Assembly: GCF_000970205.1 (NCBI RefSeq)
Contig: NZ_CP009512.1
Coordinates: forward strand, 1,736,001 to 1,800,000
Source of the DNA: Methanosarcina mazei S-6
Lineage (GTDB): Archaea; Halobacteriota; Methanosarcinia; Methanosarcinales; Methanosarcinaceae
Length of the DNA: 64,000 nt
Reading direction: 5' to 3'
Positions 9,476-18,894 of the stretch are shown here, piece by piece. Positions within the stretch are counted from its first letter, which is position 1, and every line of letters begins with the position of its first letter. The notes beneath the pieces are model-generated. The model was given only the letters and a program-made list of their open reading frames with translations. It was not told the origin of the DNA and did no database searches. The translations under genes were made by a program, and so were the position numbers.

Positions 9476-9673
9476 GTTAATCAATTTTTCAGACTGAAAA
9501 AGCAGCCCCAATTAATATTTAGCGGCACTCTTCCGGGGATATTCATTTCTACTTTCAGCCATGCTTTTTTATTATTCACTTATGATTCCTCTTTTAAACT
9601 GCCGTGCAATTTATTCCTTTTATCAATAGTTTTATCCATTATTAAAAAACAATAACGAATGGGGGTAATATTT

Positions 9674-10183
9674 ATGGAAACAATGGAAGCGATTCTAACC
9701 AGAAGAAGTATACGGAAGTATCTGCCGGACCCGGTAGGTAGGGATAAGATTGAGATTATTCTTAAAGCAGGAATGAGTGCGCCATCAGCAGGGGATGAAC
9801 AGCCCTGGCATTTCATTATTATTGACAGGCACGACCTGCTAGAAAAGATTTCGGAAATACATCCTTATGCAAAGATGTTAAAGAACGCTCCTGCTGCTTT
9901 GCTCGTCTGCGCAGACCCTGAAGCTCCCCGGTTCAAAGATTTCTGGGTTCAGGACTGCTCGGCGGCATGTGAAAATATGCTGCTGGCTGCCCATGACCAG
10001 GGGCTTGGAGCTGTCTGGATAGGAATTTACCCGGCTGAAAAACTTGTCACCGGGATTCGGGAGCTTCTTAACATTCCTGAGAACATGATTCCGTTTTCTG
10101 CAATTGCAATAGGCTATCCTGCAGAAGAAAAGTCCGGAAGATCAAGGTACGAAGTCTCAAGAGTTCATGACAATTCCTGGTAA
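9674..10183 (+). CDS. Nitroreductase-family protein (FMN)
   Basis: About 169 residues with the family's N-terminal ILTRRSIRKY motif (FMN phosphate contacts), the APSAGDEQPWHF segment, a central ENMLLAAHDQGLGAVWIG helix and a C-terminal IAIGYPAEEK strand. Members use FMN and NAD(P)H to reduce nitro- or quinone-type compounds, and many archaeal ones have no known substrate. I place the start at ATG 9674 because GGGGGT at 9661-9666 sits 7 bp before it; the upstream in-frame ATG at 9659 lacks a site. It is followed by a hairpin terminator. No operon partner. Confidence 0.92.
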   Translation: METMEAILTRRSIRKYLPDPVGRDKIEIILKAGMSAPSAGDEQPWHFIIIDRHDLLEKISEIHPYAKMLKNAPAALLVCADPEAPRFKDFWVQDCSAACENMLLAAHDQGLGAVWIGIYPAEKLVTGIRELLNIPENMIPFSAIAIGYPAEEKSGRSRYEVSRVHDNSW

Positions 10184-10238
10184 AACCTCCATAAAAACAA
10201 ATCCGATAAAAATCAGATAGCAAATTGGAGGTTTTTTT
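10183..10238 (+). terminator. Stem-loop terminator after nitroreductase gene
   Basis: AAACCTCCA at 10183-10191 pairs with TGGAGGTTT at 10226-10234. The stem is 9 bp, the loop about 34 nt, and the second arm runs into a T-run. The first arm overlaps the stop codon. Confidence 0.6.
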
Positions 10239-10358
10239 CTTATGTTTTTACTTTTTAACTCTATCTGAGTTTTTCTAAGGGTTTTTATCTATTTATAGCA
10301 GTAAATCGGAATATATTATTCAGAATATTTCGATATTTATAGTCAGTTTAATAAATAT

Positions 10359-10400
10359 ATTCTGTTACAAATATTCTGTTACGAATCGTTCTGTTATTAT
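10359..10400 (+). promoter_or_regulatory. Three 14-bp direct repeats upstream of the bactofilin-like gene
   Basis: ATTCTGTTACAAAT (10359), ATTCTGTTACGAAT (10373) and CGTTCTGTTATTAT (10387) abut each other 20-60 bp before the start codon. They may be operator sites or just another short tandem array. Confidence 0.5.
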
Positions 10401-10418
10401 ATGGTAGAAGGTGAGTTT

Positions 10419-11477
10419 ATGAGAAATAAGCTGTTATCTCTGCTTGTTTTATTAACAGTACTCTTCTCTGTCCTGCCTTTTTCGGCAGGTGCTGCAGAAG
10501 AAAGTTATCTTGAATATACCAGTTCAGGAAATGTTTTCGGCGGTGGAAATGACCTGCAGGTCGACCAGGACATCCAGGGAGATCTGGTGCTTGCAGGGTC
10601 GACAATTAAAATAAACGGAAATGTCATGGATGATTTCATCGGTGCCGGCGGAGAACTGACCGTTAACGGGGATGTTTCAGGAAATATCATAGCATTCGGA
10701 GGAATTATCCGCGTAAACGGAGATGTCGGAGGGGATCTGGTAGCAGCAGGAGGGCAGATTTTCCTTTCTCAGGGCAGCACGGTTGAAGGGGATGTCCTGC
10801 TGGCAGGAGGGGATGTAAACCTTAACGGGGTCGTAAACGGAGACGGCTCTGTCTCTGCCGGAACTCTCCGCACTGGGGAGGACTTTGAGCTTAAAGGAGA
10901 CCTTGAACTTGAAGCCCAGAATTATCCTTCTGACCTCGAAAACGACGTTGGAGGAAACCTGAGTGTTACAAGAACAGCGCAGGAACAGTATGCAGGCGAA
11001 CCCCGGGGTTTTGGCATCTTTTCCTTCATCCTGGGGCTTCTGGCGGCTCTGGCTCTGGGCTTTATCCTTATCTACACTTTCCCGATTTTTATAAGTGAAA
11101 TTTCGGAGGTTGTGAGGGACTTGACGCTGAAAGCCGGAATTGTGGGATTTTTACTCCTCATTTTCGTGCCTGTGCTTTCTCTAATCCTTTTATTTACAGT
11201 ATTCGGATGGAGCCTTTCGATCCTGCTGATCCTTTTCCTGGCACTTGCAGTACTTATCGCTACTGTGCCGGTCAAACTGCTTGCAGGTACAATTGTCTAC
11301 AATAAAGTCTTTAAAAAAGAAGCCGGGAAAATGGTATATTACCTTCTCGGAGCAGTTATATTTGCAATTGTGTATGAAATTCCTTTCCTTGGTTCATTAG
11401 CAGGTTTCATTGCAATGCTTATAGGGCTGGGAGCAATCGGAATCTGGCTTGCAGGGAAGGCAAAGCCTGAAAGGTAA
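10419..11477 (+). CDS. Secreted/membrane bactofilin-like (polymer-forming) protein
   Basis: About 352 residues. The start is ATG 10419 with AAGGTGAG 5-10 bp before it; the upstream ATG 10401 has no such site. A signal peptide is clear (LLSLLVLLTVLFSVLPFSAGAA). Residues about 30-190 form a repetitive beta-rich stretch with recurring NGDV/VNGDVGG and GGDV units, like bactofilin or polymer-forming cytoskeletal domains, which fold as beta-helices. Three to four transmembrane segments follow (about 200-350) with a LAALALGFILIYTFPIF core. This topology suggests an external beta-helix anchored by the C-terminal membrane domain. A role in envelope structure is inferred; no operon partners. Confidence 0.8.
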   Translation: MRNKLLSLLVLLTVLFSVLPFSAGAAEESYLEYTSSGNVFGGGNDLQVDQDIQGDLVLAGSTIKINGNVMDDFIGAGGELTVNGDVSGNIIAFGGIIRVNGDVGGDLVAAGGQIFLSQGSTVEGDVLLAGGDVNLNGVVNGDGSVSAGTLRTGEDFELKGDLELEAQNYPSDLENDVGGNLSVTRTAQEQYAGEPRGFGIFSFILGLLAALALGFILIYTFPIFISEISEVVRDLTLKAGIVGFLLLIFVPVLSLILLFTVFGWSLSILLILFLALAVLIATVPVKLLAGTIVYNKVFKKEAGKMVYYLLGAVIFAIVYEIPFLGSLAGFIAMLIGLGAIGIWLAGKAKPER

Positions 11478-11909
11478 TAAGAGTAATAGAAGAAGCAATA
11501 AAAGACAAATAGAAAAATTTCCGTGTAACCAGGTTACATTTGATGAAAACTATTATCAAGGAGTGGTGGGATCAAGGAGTGGTGGGCGTTCTTCCACCAT
11601 ATCACTTTTTTTGCTAAAAGTATTGAGCTTAAAACAGTGCATGTTTACATACATTGCAATACCCGTTCACCTGCTCAGGTAATACTTTTGGCACCCAACA
11701 GTGTAATTTTTTTATTAAGCTTTATTACTATAAATATCCTTATTTTATACATTGAAAAATTTATCCACTGAGTATTGACTATTTTTCAGGCATGAAATCA
11801 ATAATGGTGAGTCCATGATTACCCATAACCGTTTTTTCGTTACTGTTTTACTGCGGTAGAATGAAGGTGGAGTTGCTTTTTATGAAATGAAACAGCCTTT
11901 GGAACCTCT

Positions 11910-12338
11910 TGACTGCGAAGAAAGGATTTTGGGCTTTTTGAAGAAATCTTCAAGTTATGTAAAAACGACGATATAATACTCTATCCAGTTATGTTTTTGC
12001 AGACTTACTGTGCTCCAAAACTCGGAATTGAACGCTTAATCATTACCACTGCGAGAAATTATTACGGTTCTTCTGAAGATATTGTGGCTGTAGCAGTTGA
12101 ATCTCGTTTCAACGGCGTTTTCAGCAATATGGGAATTAAATACATGCAGAACCGGATCCCTGAAAAGAAAAACATATACTTTGTGGGAGTTTTCCATAAG
12201 AAATTCGGAGACTCTTCCTCCTCAATACACGTCTGTCTTATGGCCAGAAAAATATGGAACGAATACTGCAATTCGATATCTGAAAAGCCGGAGGATAGCT
12301 CCGAAACCGTTGCATTCAGGCCATTACTGTCCCCTTAA
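11910..12338 (+). pseudogene. Possible decayed or uncharacterised ORF
   Basis: The frame is open from just after a stop at 11910 and reads DFGLFEEIFKLCKNDDIILYP before the first ATG at 11991, then 115 residues with protein-like composition (ITTARNYYGSSED, MARKIWNEYC). No start with a ribosome-binding site exists upstream, while a second frame (ATG 11886) gives a short peptide ending in a stop. This looks like a gene broken at its 5' end. I do not recognise the family. The surrounding 1.3 kb (11478-12768) holds no other gene. Confidence 0.3.
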
Positions 12339-12401
12339 GTTATCTCTGAATTCAATTGCTGACGCTTTGCTGCCTTATGGAACCGGCAGAATTTTGCCAG
12401 C

Positions 12402-12455
12402 ATCCTGAAACAAGCCACTATCCTGAAATAAGCTGCTATCCTGAAATAAGCTGCT
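12402..12455. repeat. 18-bp tandem repeat, 3 copies
   Basis: ATCCTGAAATAAGCTGCT occurs at 12402 (two or three changes), 12420 and 12438. Intergenic. Confidence 0.85.
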
Positions 12456-12768
12456 GAAAAATACCTGTGTTTTCCTTCCCAGCTGCCTGTTATTTTACTT
12501 GATTGTCTCGAAAATCGTTTTCACGCAAAATAATTTAGCATAAAATATTCAGGATGTGTACGGAGCTTTTTATGCAGTATCTGTTACTTGATGTGTATCA
12601 AAAAATTATATGGTATCTAATTTTTTAATACGATTGAAATTTCAAAATAGGAAAAATTTTTGGGGTCAATTATGATATATATTACTCTGTTATTATACAT
12701 ATCTGGAATATGGGTAACAGGGTTTTCTCATAACCTGTGGGCTGGACCCCAGGCAGGGAGTTGAGAAT

Positions 12769-12849
12769 ATGGGCTCAGAACCTTCCATCTATTTCGGAAC
12801 TGAGCTTTATAAAGTTCCGAAAAGCGGTCAGGTCAAATTAAAAAAGTAA
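12769..12849 (+). CDS. Small ORF, 26 residues, unknown
   Basis: ATG 12769 is preceded by GGGAG at 12756-12760, a good ribosome-binding site. The peptide starts MGSEPSIYFGTELYKVP and ends in a Lys-rich tail (QVKLKK). Upstream is a promoter-like AT-rich block (12660-12705) and a G-rich leader able to fold as ACAGGGTT/AACCTGT and CTGG/CCAGG hairpins. A second small ORF follows 46 bp later. No known family. Confidence 0.4.
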   Translation: MGSEPSIYFGTELYKVPKSGQVKLKK

Positions 12850-12895
12850 AGTATTAAACAAAACAAAGGTCTGGAATTTTAAAGAGGTTGTAACA

Positions 12896-13006
12896 ATGGA
12901 AAAAGAAGCATATCTCACATTTGAAGACCACGAGGATTTTCGGAGAGTTGTTGAAGAAGCGCTCCATGATAAAAAGGAATCAATTGCAGTATTTACAAAA
13001 TCTTAA
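12896..13006 (+). CDS. Small ORF, 36 residues, unknown
   Basis: ATG 12896 follows AGAGGTTG at good spacing. The product is acidic and probably one helix (MEKEAYLTFEDHEDFRRVVE, then EALHDKKES). Its last codons (TCT TAA) lie inside the first copy of a 13-bp tandem array, so the repeat may have cut a longer gene short or simply grown at the stop codon. No family recognised. Confidence 0.4.
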   Translation: MEKEAYLTFEDHEDFRRVVEEALHDKKESIAVFTKS

Positions 13007-13107
13007 TACAAAATCTTAATACAAAATCTTAATACAAAATCTTAATACAAAATCTTAATACAAAATCTTAATACAAAATCTTAATACAAAATCTTAATAC
13101 AAAATCT
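12994..13107. repeat. 13-bp tandem array, nearly 9 identical copies
   Basis: TACAAAATCTTAA is repeated perfectly from 12994 with a 13-bp step; the last copy is partial. Perfect identity implies recent expansion. It begins in the 3' end of the 36-residue ORF, and each unit carries the stop codon TAA. Confidence 0.95.
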
Positions 13108-13117
13108 ATCCTGAATA

Positions 13118-13149
13118 ATGCCGGTCTGGATAAGGTCCGATGCCGGCAT
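13118..13149 (+). terminator. Hairpin after the 13-bp array
   Basis: ATGCCGG at 13118 pairs with CCGGCAT at 13143, followed by an AT-rich stretch. It may end the transcript of the small ORFs. Confidence 0.35.
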
Positions 13150-13570
13150 TTAATTAGCTTTAAAAGGCGACCTGCTTCGTCTCTTTTTTCTCCATTTTAT
13201 TATTCTCTTCGCAATCCAGTAAAATAGAATCATTTTAAGGATATAAAGAGACGCTAAAAACGCTATCATGTGACACTCATGTGACGCTCATTATTATGGC
13301 AGGTATGGAATCGCCTGCTTCGTCCGGCTTTTTTCATTGCAGTTAAATATCTTCACATAAATATAATCATTGCGAGATGTTTTTTTATTTATTCTGCTTT
13401 CGATCAATTGCAAGAAGTTCCTTGAAAATCAAACATATCATAACATTTTTACAGATATACCTGCCGTTTTTGTTCCAATAAATCAGGCTTATTTGATATA
13501 GTGCCGGTTTTAAAGGGCATTTTCACCCATATACAGGCTGAAAGAACTGTAAAAAATAAAATGAGATTTT

Positions 13571-13650
13571 ACTGGCTTCATTTGCCTAAAACTGGCTTTA
13601 TCTGCCGAAAATTGGCTTCACCTGCCTAAAACTGTCTTTACCTGGCTGAA
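13571..13650. repeat. 20-bp degenerate tandem repeat, 4 copies
   Basis: Units beginning ACTGGCTTCATTTGCCTAAA at 13571, 13591, 13611 and 13631 differ at several positions. The array lies about 90 bp from the insertion sequence. The rest of 13150-13570 shows no gene. Confidence 0.8.
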
Positions 13651-13737
13651 ATATTCATCAGATAATTCAGGCAGACGTAAAAAGAGTAGCTGGATATCAG
13701 GACTATTAAAGTAGCCTGCAACAGAAAGCCAGTATGT

Positions 13738-15235
13738 CAGTAGTTCCGAATATCCTTAGTTCCGAGACCTGTTTTTTACAATTGAAGGTATAATCAAAAA
13801 AGTATTGAAGACTATGAAGTCGTTTGCTATGACTCCAAAAAACGACTCCATGTCTGATGTAGACACAGCCAGTTTACTGGCTTTGTCTTCTGAATTCTTT
13901 AGCATCGTTGATATAATAACTTTACCCGATGGAGCAAACTACAGCTATCAAGAGTTTCTTAACGTTTTACTTCATGCGGCAACATCTTCTACTGATTCTC
14001 TTGAATCTGCAAGTAATGATCTCAAATCAAAAGTTCCAAACACAAGAATACCTTCAGCTGATACTATTTTCAATTACATAAAATCCAATTCTATTGAATA
14101 TATCCTCTCTTCTTTCCGAAAAATAAATAATGAAATTTTTAGGATGATGAAGCTTAAAAACAATGTTCATGACATCGCTATTGACTTTCATGACGTTGAA
14201 TATTATGGATGCAGAGACACTCTCTGTATAAGGGGAATCAAACCAAAGAATGGAACTTCATGGGGATATTCTTTCTGCACCTTAGATGTAATTGGGAATT
14301 CTAAGCTAACACTTGATGTTATTGACATCAACGGATTAAGCAAAGATTATTCAATTCTTATGGAATCATTGTTTGAAAGGATTGAAAAAATGGGAGTAAA
14401 AGTGGGAACAGTATACATGGATAGAGAATTTTTTAACAGAAAAGTTATCTCAAAGATGGAGAAATACAAAGTCGATTTCGTAATTGCAGCTAAATCAAAC
14501 AAAAGAATTAAGGAGATGCTTGAAAGGCATAGAAAAGAAAATGGAGATACTTCTACGGTTTTTGAATATAAGTTTCAAGGAGAAGAACAAACTTTTAACA
14601 TTGTAGCAGTGTGGGATAAAGAAAAAGAATACAGTATATTTGCAACAAATAAAAAAGTGAGTTCAATAGACACATTTGTAAAGCAAATACCTGAAGAATA
14701 CAGGAAGAGATGGAATATAGAAACAGGGTATAGAGTAAAAAAGGATTTTAAGATACGAACATGTTCTAAATCACCTGTTGCAAGGACACTATTTTTTGTA
14801 GTTCAATGTATCATGTATAATATTTTGAATGTATTAAAGTCAGTTCTTGACATTACAGCATACCAAATGAAATCAGTAATAAATCAAGACATTATTAAGG
14901 CAGTAAAAGAAGGAGTTAATTCATTATCCAATATTACAGTCAGGTCATTTCTTGAGTGCTTAACCAGATATAATAAAGAAAGAAGGCGAGCGCTTCGCGC
15001 TCGATTAAGAGATTTATAAATTTTTAAATATAACCAAAAAAAAAATCATAAAATTAGTTAGTGGAAACTATGCACAAATTTTACTTCAGGACTTTAAAAT
15101 ACTGAAGTTTTTAGAACATTATATAAAAAATGAAATCAGAATCGATGAGATGAAAACATTTTTCATGAACTATTAAGGAAAAATTGTAAACGAATGAAAG
15201 TTGTCATTCGGAACTATAACAAATCGGAACTACTG
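13738..15235 (+). mobile_element. Complete ISH3-like insertion sequence, 1498 bp, 5-bp target duplication
   Basis: The ends match as inverted repeats: CAGTAGTTCCGA with a second TAGTTCCGA block at left, and their complements TCGGAACTA and TCGGAACTACTG at right. The target duplication TATGT flanks both ends (13733-13737 and 15236-15240), as expected for the ISH3 group (5 bp). The element is intact and its transposase open, so it is probably recent. Confidence 0.9.
13805..15019 (+). CDS. DDE transposase of the ISH3-like element
   Basis: About 400 residues. The RNase-H-like DDE residues are visible in AIDFHDVEYYG (first D), VYMDREFFNR (second D) and RKRWNIETGYR (E), followed by a long hydrophobic helix FFVVQCIMYNIL as in halobacterial ISH3 transposases. 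It cuts and joins the ends of its own element. The first in-frame start is TTG 13805; ATG 13814 is more likely, though no strong ribosome-binding site is seen. It ends in a basic tail (RRRALRARLRDL). Confidence 0.9.
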   Translation: MKTMKSFAMTPKNDSMSDVDTASLLALSSEFFSIVDIITLPDGANYSYQEFLNVLLHAATSSTDSLESASNDLKSKVPNTRIPSADTIFNYIKSNSIEYILSSFRKINNEIFRMMKLKNNVHDIAIDFHDVEYYGCRDTLCIRGIKPKNGTSWGYSFCTLDVIGNSKLTLDVIDINGLSKDYSILMESLFERIEKMGVKVGTVYMDREFFNRKVISKMEKYKVDFVIAAKSNKRIKEMLERHRKENGDTSTVFEYKFQGEEQTFNIVAVWDKEKEYSIFATNKKVSSIDTFVKQIPEEYRKRWNIETGYRVKKDFKIRTCSKSPVARTLFFVVQCIMYNILNVLKSVLDITAYQMKSVINQDIIKAVKEGVNSLSNITVRSFLECLTRYNKERRRALRARLRDL

Positions 15236-15266
15236 TATGTAAAATTACCTTTTTAATTCCCGGTAT

Positions 15267-16157
15267 TCAGGATAAATCGCCATCACAAGGTGAGTGCCCG
15301 ATTGCATCCAGGTATCTTTCAATCCCGAGCCTTTCAATGAGGTCTCCGAGCCTCTCTCCTTCAAGACCCTCGTTCCTGTAATAATCAAAGGTTTTTTCAA
15401 GGACAGAGAAAAGCTGCTCTTCCTGTGCAAGCTCAAGAATTTTTGTACCCTGTTTGGGGCGGAGTCCTGCTTTTCCTCCTGCAAAAACCGTACACCCGGT
15501 TTTTTCTGCTCTCAGGGCATCTTTTCTGCAGGCTGCAATACATGCCCCGCAGAGGATGCATTTTTCTGTATCTATAGAGGCTTTATCCTCAATGACTTTT
15601 ATTGCTCCCATTTTACACGCCTTTTCACAGCGCTTGCAGCCGACACAGTTTTCCTCCAGGACTTCAGGCTTTACCGTGCCCATAATGCCAAAATCATTAT
15701 CTTGCGGCCTTACACATGCTGCAGGACATCCGGTTACTGCAATCTTGAGCTTCTTCGGGACAGCTTCCCCGAAATACTTTTCATCGATTATGCACGCCAG
15801 TCTTTCGCAGTCAATCAACCCGTTTCTGCAGACCCTGTTCCCCTGACAGGCTACCACGGCTCTTACTCTTTTTCCGGCGGAACCGCCTGAAATGCCTTTC
15901 TTTTCAAGTTCATTTCTTGCAGCTTCTATATCTTCAAGTTTTACAAAAGGGACCTCAATCTGCTGCCTTGAGGTTATGTGGACATAGCCGGAACCATATT
16001 TCTCGGCTGCATCTGCAATTGCACGCAGTTTTTCAGCATCCAGGTTACCGCTCACGACTTTCAGCCGCATTGAAAACATATTTTCCTGTCTCTGAGGAAG
16101 GAAACCTTTACTTTTTATCGAGGATAAATCAATCTTTTTCTCAGCCATATAAGTCAC
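15267..16157 (-). CDS. Sulfite-reductase-like protein (Dsr-LP type) with ferredoxin domains
   Basis: About 293-296 residues; ATG 16148 (MAEKKIDL) with AAGTGA upstream is the likeliest start. It has a ferredoxin-like nitrite/sulfite reductase half-domain, then Cys motifs for a siroheme-coupled [4Fe-4S] cluster (CQGNRVC, C-X5-C; GCPAAC, C-X3-C), then an inserted double [4Fe-4S] ferredoxin (CVGCKRCEKAC and CILCGACIAAC). Such small sulfite reductase-like proteins are common in methanogens. Some related proteins reduce sulfite, but for most the substrate is unproven. It is a single gene, convergent with the ISH3-like element. Confidence 0.88.
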   Translation of the reverse strand: MTYMAEKKIDLSSIKSKGFLPQRQENMFSMRLKVVSGNLDAEKLRAIADAAEKYGSGYVHITSRQQIEVPFVKLEDIEAARNELEKKGISGGSAGKRVRAVVACQGNRVCRNGLIDCERLACIIDEKYFGEAVPKKLKIAVTGCPAACVRPQDNDFGIMGTVKPEVLEENCVGCKRCEKACKMGAIKVIEDKASIDTEKCILCGACIAACRKDALRAEKTGCTVFAGGKAGLRPKQGTKILELAQEEQLFSVLEKTFDYYRNEGLEGERLGDLIERLGIERYLDAIGHSPCDGDLS

Positions 16158-16224
16158 TTCACTTTATGAGGCATGATGGACGACCTATATAAATTTTATG
16201 AATTATATATATTAACTGAAAAGA

Positions 16225-16563
16225 TTAAAGGAAAGAAAATAAATCCAGCTGTACAAGTGCCATGTATATCCCTGTCCCTGCAAAAATGCTGAGCATTGCG
16301 TTTCTTTTCCAGAAGTGAAGCCCTGCAACAACTCCTATGGTAAACAGTTCCGGAAACCCGTAAGGGGCTGAAAACCACTGAACGTCTTTTAAGCAGTAAA
16401 TAACCAGCAGTAAAAGGATCATAGGAGGAAGGTTTTTCTCAACCGTAGAAAGCATTGCCGGTGGTTCCCTTGACCCAAAACACAGGAAGGGGAGAACCCT
16501 TGTGGCAAAGGTTGCAAGGGCTATTACAGCAATGGTTACAAGCATCTGGAGGTTCCCGCTCAT
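16225..16563 (-). CDS. azlD: AzlD-family branched-chain amino acid exporter subunit
   Basis: A 112-residue protein with four hydrophobic segments and the family's early ATRVLPFLCFG motif. AzlD is the small partner of AzlC; together they export branched-chain amino acids or analogues. The large subunit lies upstream in the same orientation 65 bp away, so the pair is an operon. The substrate is assumed from the family. Confidence 0.88.
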   Translation of the reverse strand: MSGNLQMLVTIAVIALATFATRVLPFLCFGSREPPAMLSTVEKNLPPMILLLLVIYCLKDVQWFSAPYGFPELFTIGVVAGLHFWKRNAMLSIFAGTGIYMALVQLDLFSFL

Positions 16564-16628
16564 CAGCTTTCCTCCGTGGAACTTTCCTTGACTTTAATAT
16601 TTGCCACTTCTGCCGTGTGGGTTTCACC

Positions 16629-17363
16629 CTACCCATTATTTATACTTATATTTTTTTGCGTTAATTTTTCCCTGCTCATAAGGATCAGAGTCCCAAGAAT
16701 AATCGAAATCAATAACATGTTTTCAGGGCTGAAGAGGATAAGGGAAAGAGTTCCTGCTCCCACTGCTGCTATGAAAGGGAAGCGTACCCTGGAACTGAAA
16801 TACTGTTCTATTGTCAGCACCACAAAGAGAGCTGTCAGAACAAAAGCCATACCCTCAAGGTTGAGGTCCAGCAGGGAACCAAGCAATGCCCCGAGTACGG
16901 ACCCCGTAATCCAGTAAAGGTGGTCAAGAGCTGCAATGTAAAAGTAAAACCTCGATTTTGACCCTCCTTTAGGGACTTCTGTCGTGGTCAGAAGTGCATA
17001 GGTCTCGTCCGTTAATGCAAATATAAGGTAAGGCTTGACTTTCCCGACGTCGGAAAATTTTTCCAGCAGAGATAGGCCATAAAACGCATGCCTGAGGTTA
17101 AGGAGCAGAGTAGCTATAACAAATTCCGTGAGTCCTGCCCCTGCAGCAAGTAAAGCTACTGCCAGAAACTGACCTGAACCGGCATAAACCAGAAGGCTCA
17201 TGAGAAAAGCGTAAATCCAGTGGTATCCTGCGCCGTCCAGCAGGAAACCAAAAGCCATTCCGAGAGGGATATATCCGAGAAATACAGGAACTGTGGTTTT
17301 GAGGGCACCTGTGAAAACATCCTTATCATCTATTCCGTGCCTGTTTACCCTGTTTTGAGTCAT
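16629..17363 (-). CDS. azlC: AzlC-family branched-chain amino acid exporter
   Basis: A 244-residue membrane protein with about seven hydrophobic segments. It carries the AzlC signature near the N-terminus (PVFLGYIPLGMAFGFLL), the SLLVYAGSGQFLAVALL segment and LLNLRHAFYGLSLLEKF. It acts in the cytoplasmic membrane with AzlD downstream. The start is ATG 17363. Upstream (17364-17742) is an AT-rich intergenic region without further genes. Confidence 0.92.
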   Translation of the reverse strand: MTQNRVNRHGIDDKDVFTGALKTTVPVFLGYIPLGMAFGFLLDGAGYHWIYAFLMSLLVYAGSGQFLAVALLAAGAGLTEFVIATLLLNLRHAFYGLSLLEKFSDVGKVKPYLIFALTDETYALLTTTEVPKGGSKSRFYFYIAALDHLYWITGSVLGALLGSLLDLNLEGMAFVLTALFVVLTIEQYFSSRVRFPFIAAVGAGTLSLILFSPENMLLISIILGTLILMSREKLTQKNISINNG

Positions 17364-17742
17364 ACTATATCTTCTGCTGTCTCTTTCGTAGAATGTTTCT
17401 TGAAAAATAAAAAACGGAAAACGTGTTTATTATATTTAAAGATATTGAATAAATATCACAACCGTTAATGGATTATAGCAAATATCGAGGATTTTTCATT
17501 AAATTGATTTACAAATTATAATAATTTCTAATACATTTCAAAATTAAGGGATATTAAAGATTATTAATAGAATAATGATTGAAATTCGGATAAAGACTGA
17601 ATACAGAGTGGATTGAAAAAGAAGCAGTCATTTGACTCAGTATAATTTCGATGAAAACCTCATTTCGAGAGAAGTTTTGAACCTGAGTAAACTTCGAAAA
17701 AGCTGCCTATATTGATATATAAAAAACATCATATTTAATTAC
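17364..17742. other. Divergent intergenic region, no gene seen
   Basis: It separates azlC (minus) from the mscS gene (plus) and must carry both promoters. It is AT-rich, with no repeat array or RNA-like fold noticed. Confidence 0.5.
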
Positions 17743-18699
17743 ATGAAAGTTCTCCAGCGACTGAACTTTTTTATTCTGCTGGTTTTAATCCTTTTTACTT
17801 CATATATCAGGTACTTCACCGATTTTTATATTTTTGAGGACCGTTCTCTGCTTGACGCTCTTCTTATCTCTTTATTTATAATTTTTCTGGCTTATGTAAT
17901 AAATTCCCTTGCAGGAAACCTTATCCTTAGAAGGGTTTCTACCGCCAGAGACAGGTATACTCTGAGGAAAACCGTATCTATCCTTGTTACGGTCCTTGCT
18001 TTTGCCTCCCTTTTTGCGATCTGGGTCGAGAGGACAAGCACTCTGCTCATAGCCTATGGGATTCTGAGTGCAGGAGTTGCAATTGCGCTTCAGGACGTTT
18101 TACGAAACCTGGCAGGAGGGATTCTGATAATTCTGTCCCGCCCATTTAAAGCCGGGGACAGGATACAGGTCGGGGACAGCACCGGCGATGTGCTCGACAT
18201 AGGGAGCTTCAGCACCGCAATTATGGAAATAAGGGAATGGATAGACGCAGACCAGTACACAGGCAGAATTCTTCACATCCCTAACAGCTTTGCCCTCAAC
18301 CAGACGATAAAAAACTACACAAGGGACTATTCTTTTATCTGGGATGAAGTCCGGATTCTGTTAATATACGGCAGCAACTGGAAAAAAGCCGAGGAAATTG
18401 CCCTCCAAACTGCAGGCCCGGTGGTGGAGGAGTTCGAAAGACTGGCACAGACAGAACTCCTTCTCATGGGAGAAAAGTATTTTACCACAACCTATGATGT
18501 GAAGACCCAGCTTTATACAAAGCTGCAGGAAAACTGGATAGAAATGCGGTTAAGGTATGTGGTAGCGCCCAGAAAAAGGCGGGCTGTCAGTCACCTTTTA
18601 ACCACAAATATTCTTGAAGCTCTGGAAAAAGAAGAGGACATTATGGTAGGAACTGCAGTAGGTATTGATTTTATGAACTCTCCGGAAAAAGGCCAGTGA
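17743..18699 (+). CDS. MscS-family mechanosensitive channel
   Basis: A 318-residue protein with four N-terminal hydrophobic segments (about 10-110), then the pore helix and beta domain of MscS: GVAIALQDVLRNLAGGILIILSR with the FKAGDRIQVG signature, and a C-terminal alpha/beta domain. These channels open under membrane tension and release solutes in hypo-osmotic shock. It stands alone. A second, different MscS gene lies 0.8 kb downstream on the other strand. The start is ATG 17743. Confidence 0.92.
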   Translation: MKVLQRLNFFILLVLILFTSYIRYFTDFYIFEDRSLLDALLISLFIIFLAYVINSLAGNLILRRVSTARDRYTLRKTVSILVTVLAFASLFAIWVERTSTLLIAYGILSAGVAIALQDVLRNLAGGILIILSRPFKAGDRIQVGDSTGDVLDIGSFSTAIMEIREWIDADQYTGRILHIPNSFALNQTIKNYTRDYSFIWDEVRILLIYGSNWKKAEEIALQTAGPVVEEFERLAQTELLLMGEKYFTTTYDVKTQLYTKLQENWIEMRLRYVVAPRKRRAVSHLLTTNILEALEKEEDIMVGTAVGIDFMNSPEKGQ

Positions 18700-18894
18700 A
18701 ATATAAAATTTTTAAAATTAATTCCTTTCCGGAGACCCGAATATTTTTAGGGGTTCTTTCCTTCCAGAAAATTCAGGTTCTTCAATACAATGTATAATAT
18801 AAAAGGAACAACCAGTTATAACTGGTATCCGTAAACATGTGATGTCCATAACCTTAAAGAGTTTTTAACTTGCCTGTTTCGGGGGATTAAGGCA

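Noticed and set aside
11449-11682. 77-residue plus ORF after the bactofilin-like gene
   Set aside because: It starts inside the previous gene in another frame; composition is not protein-like.
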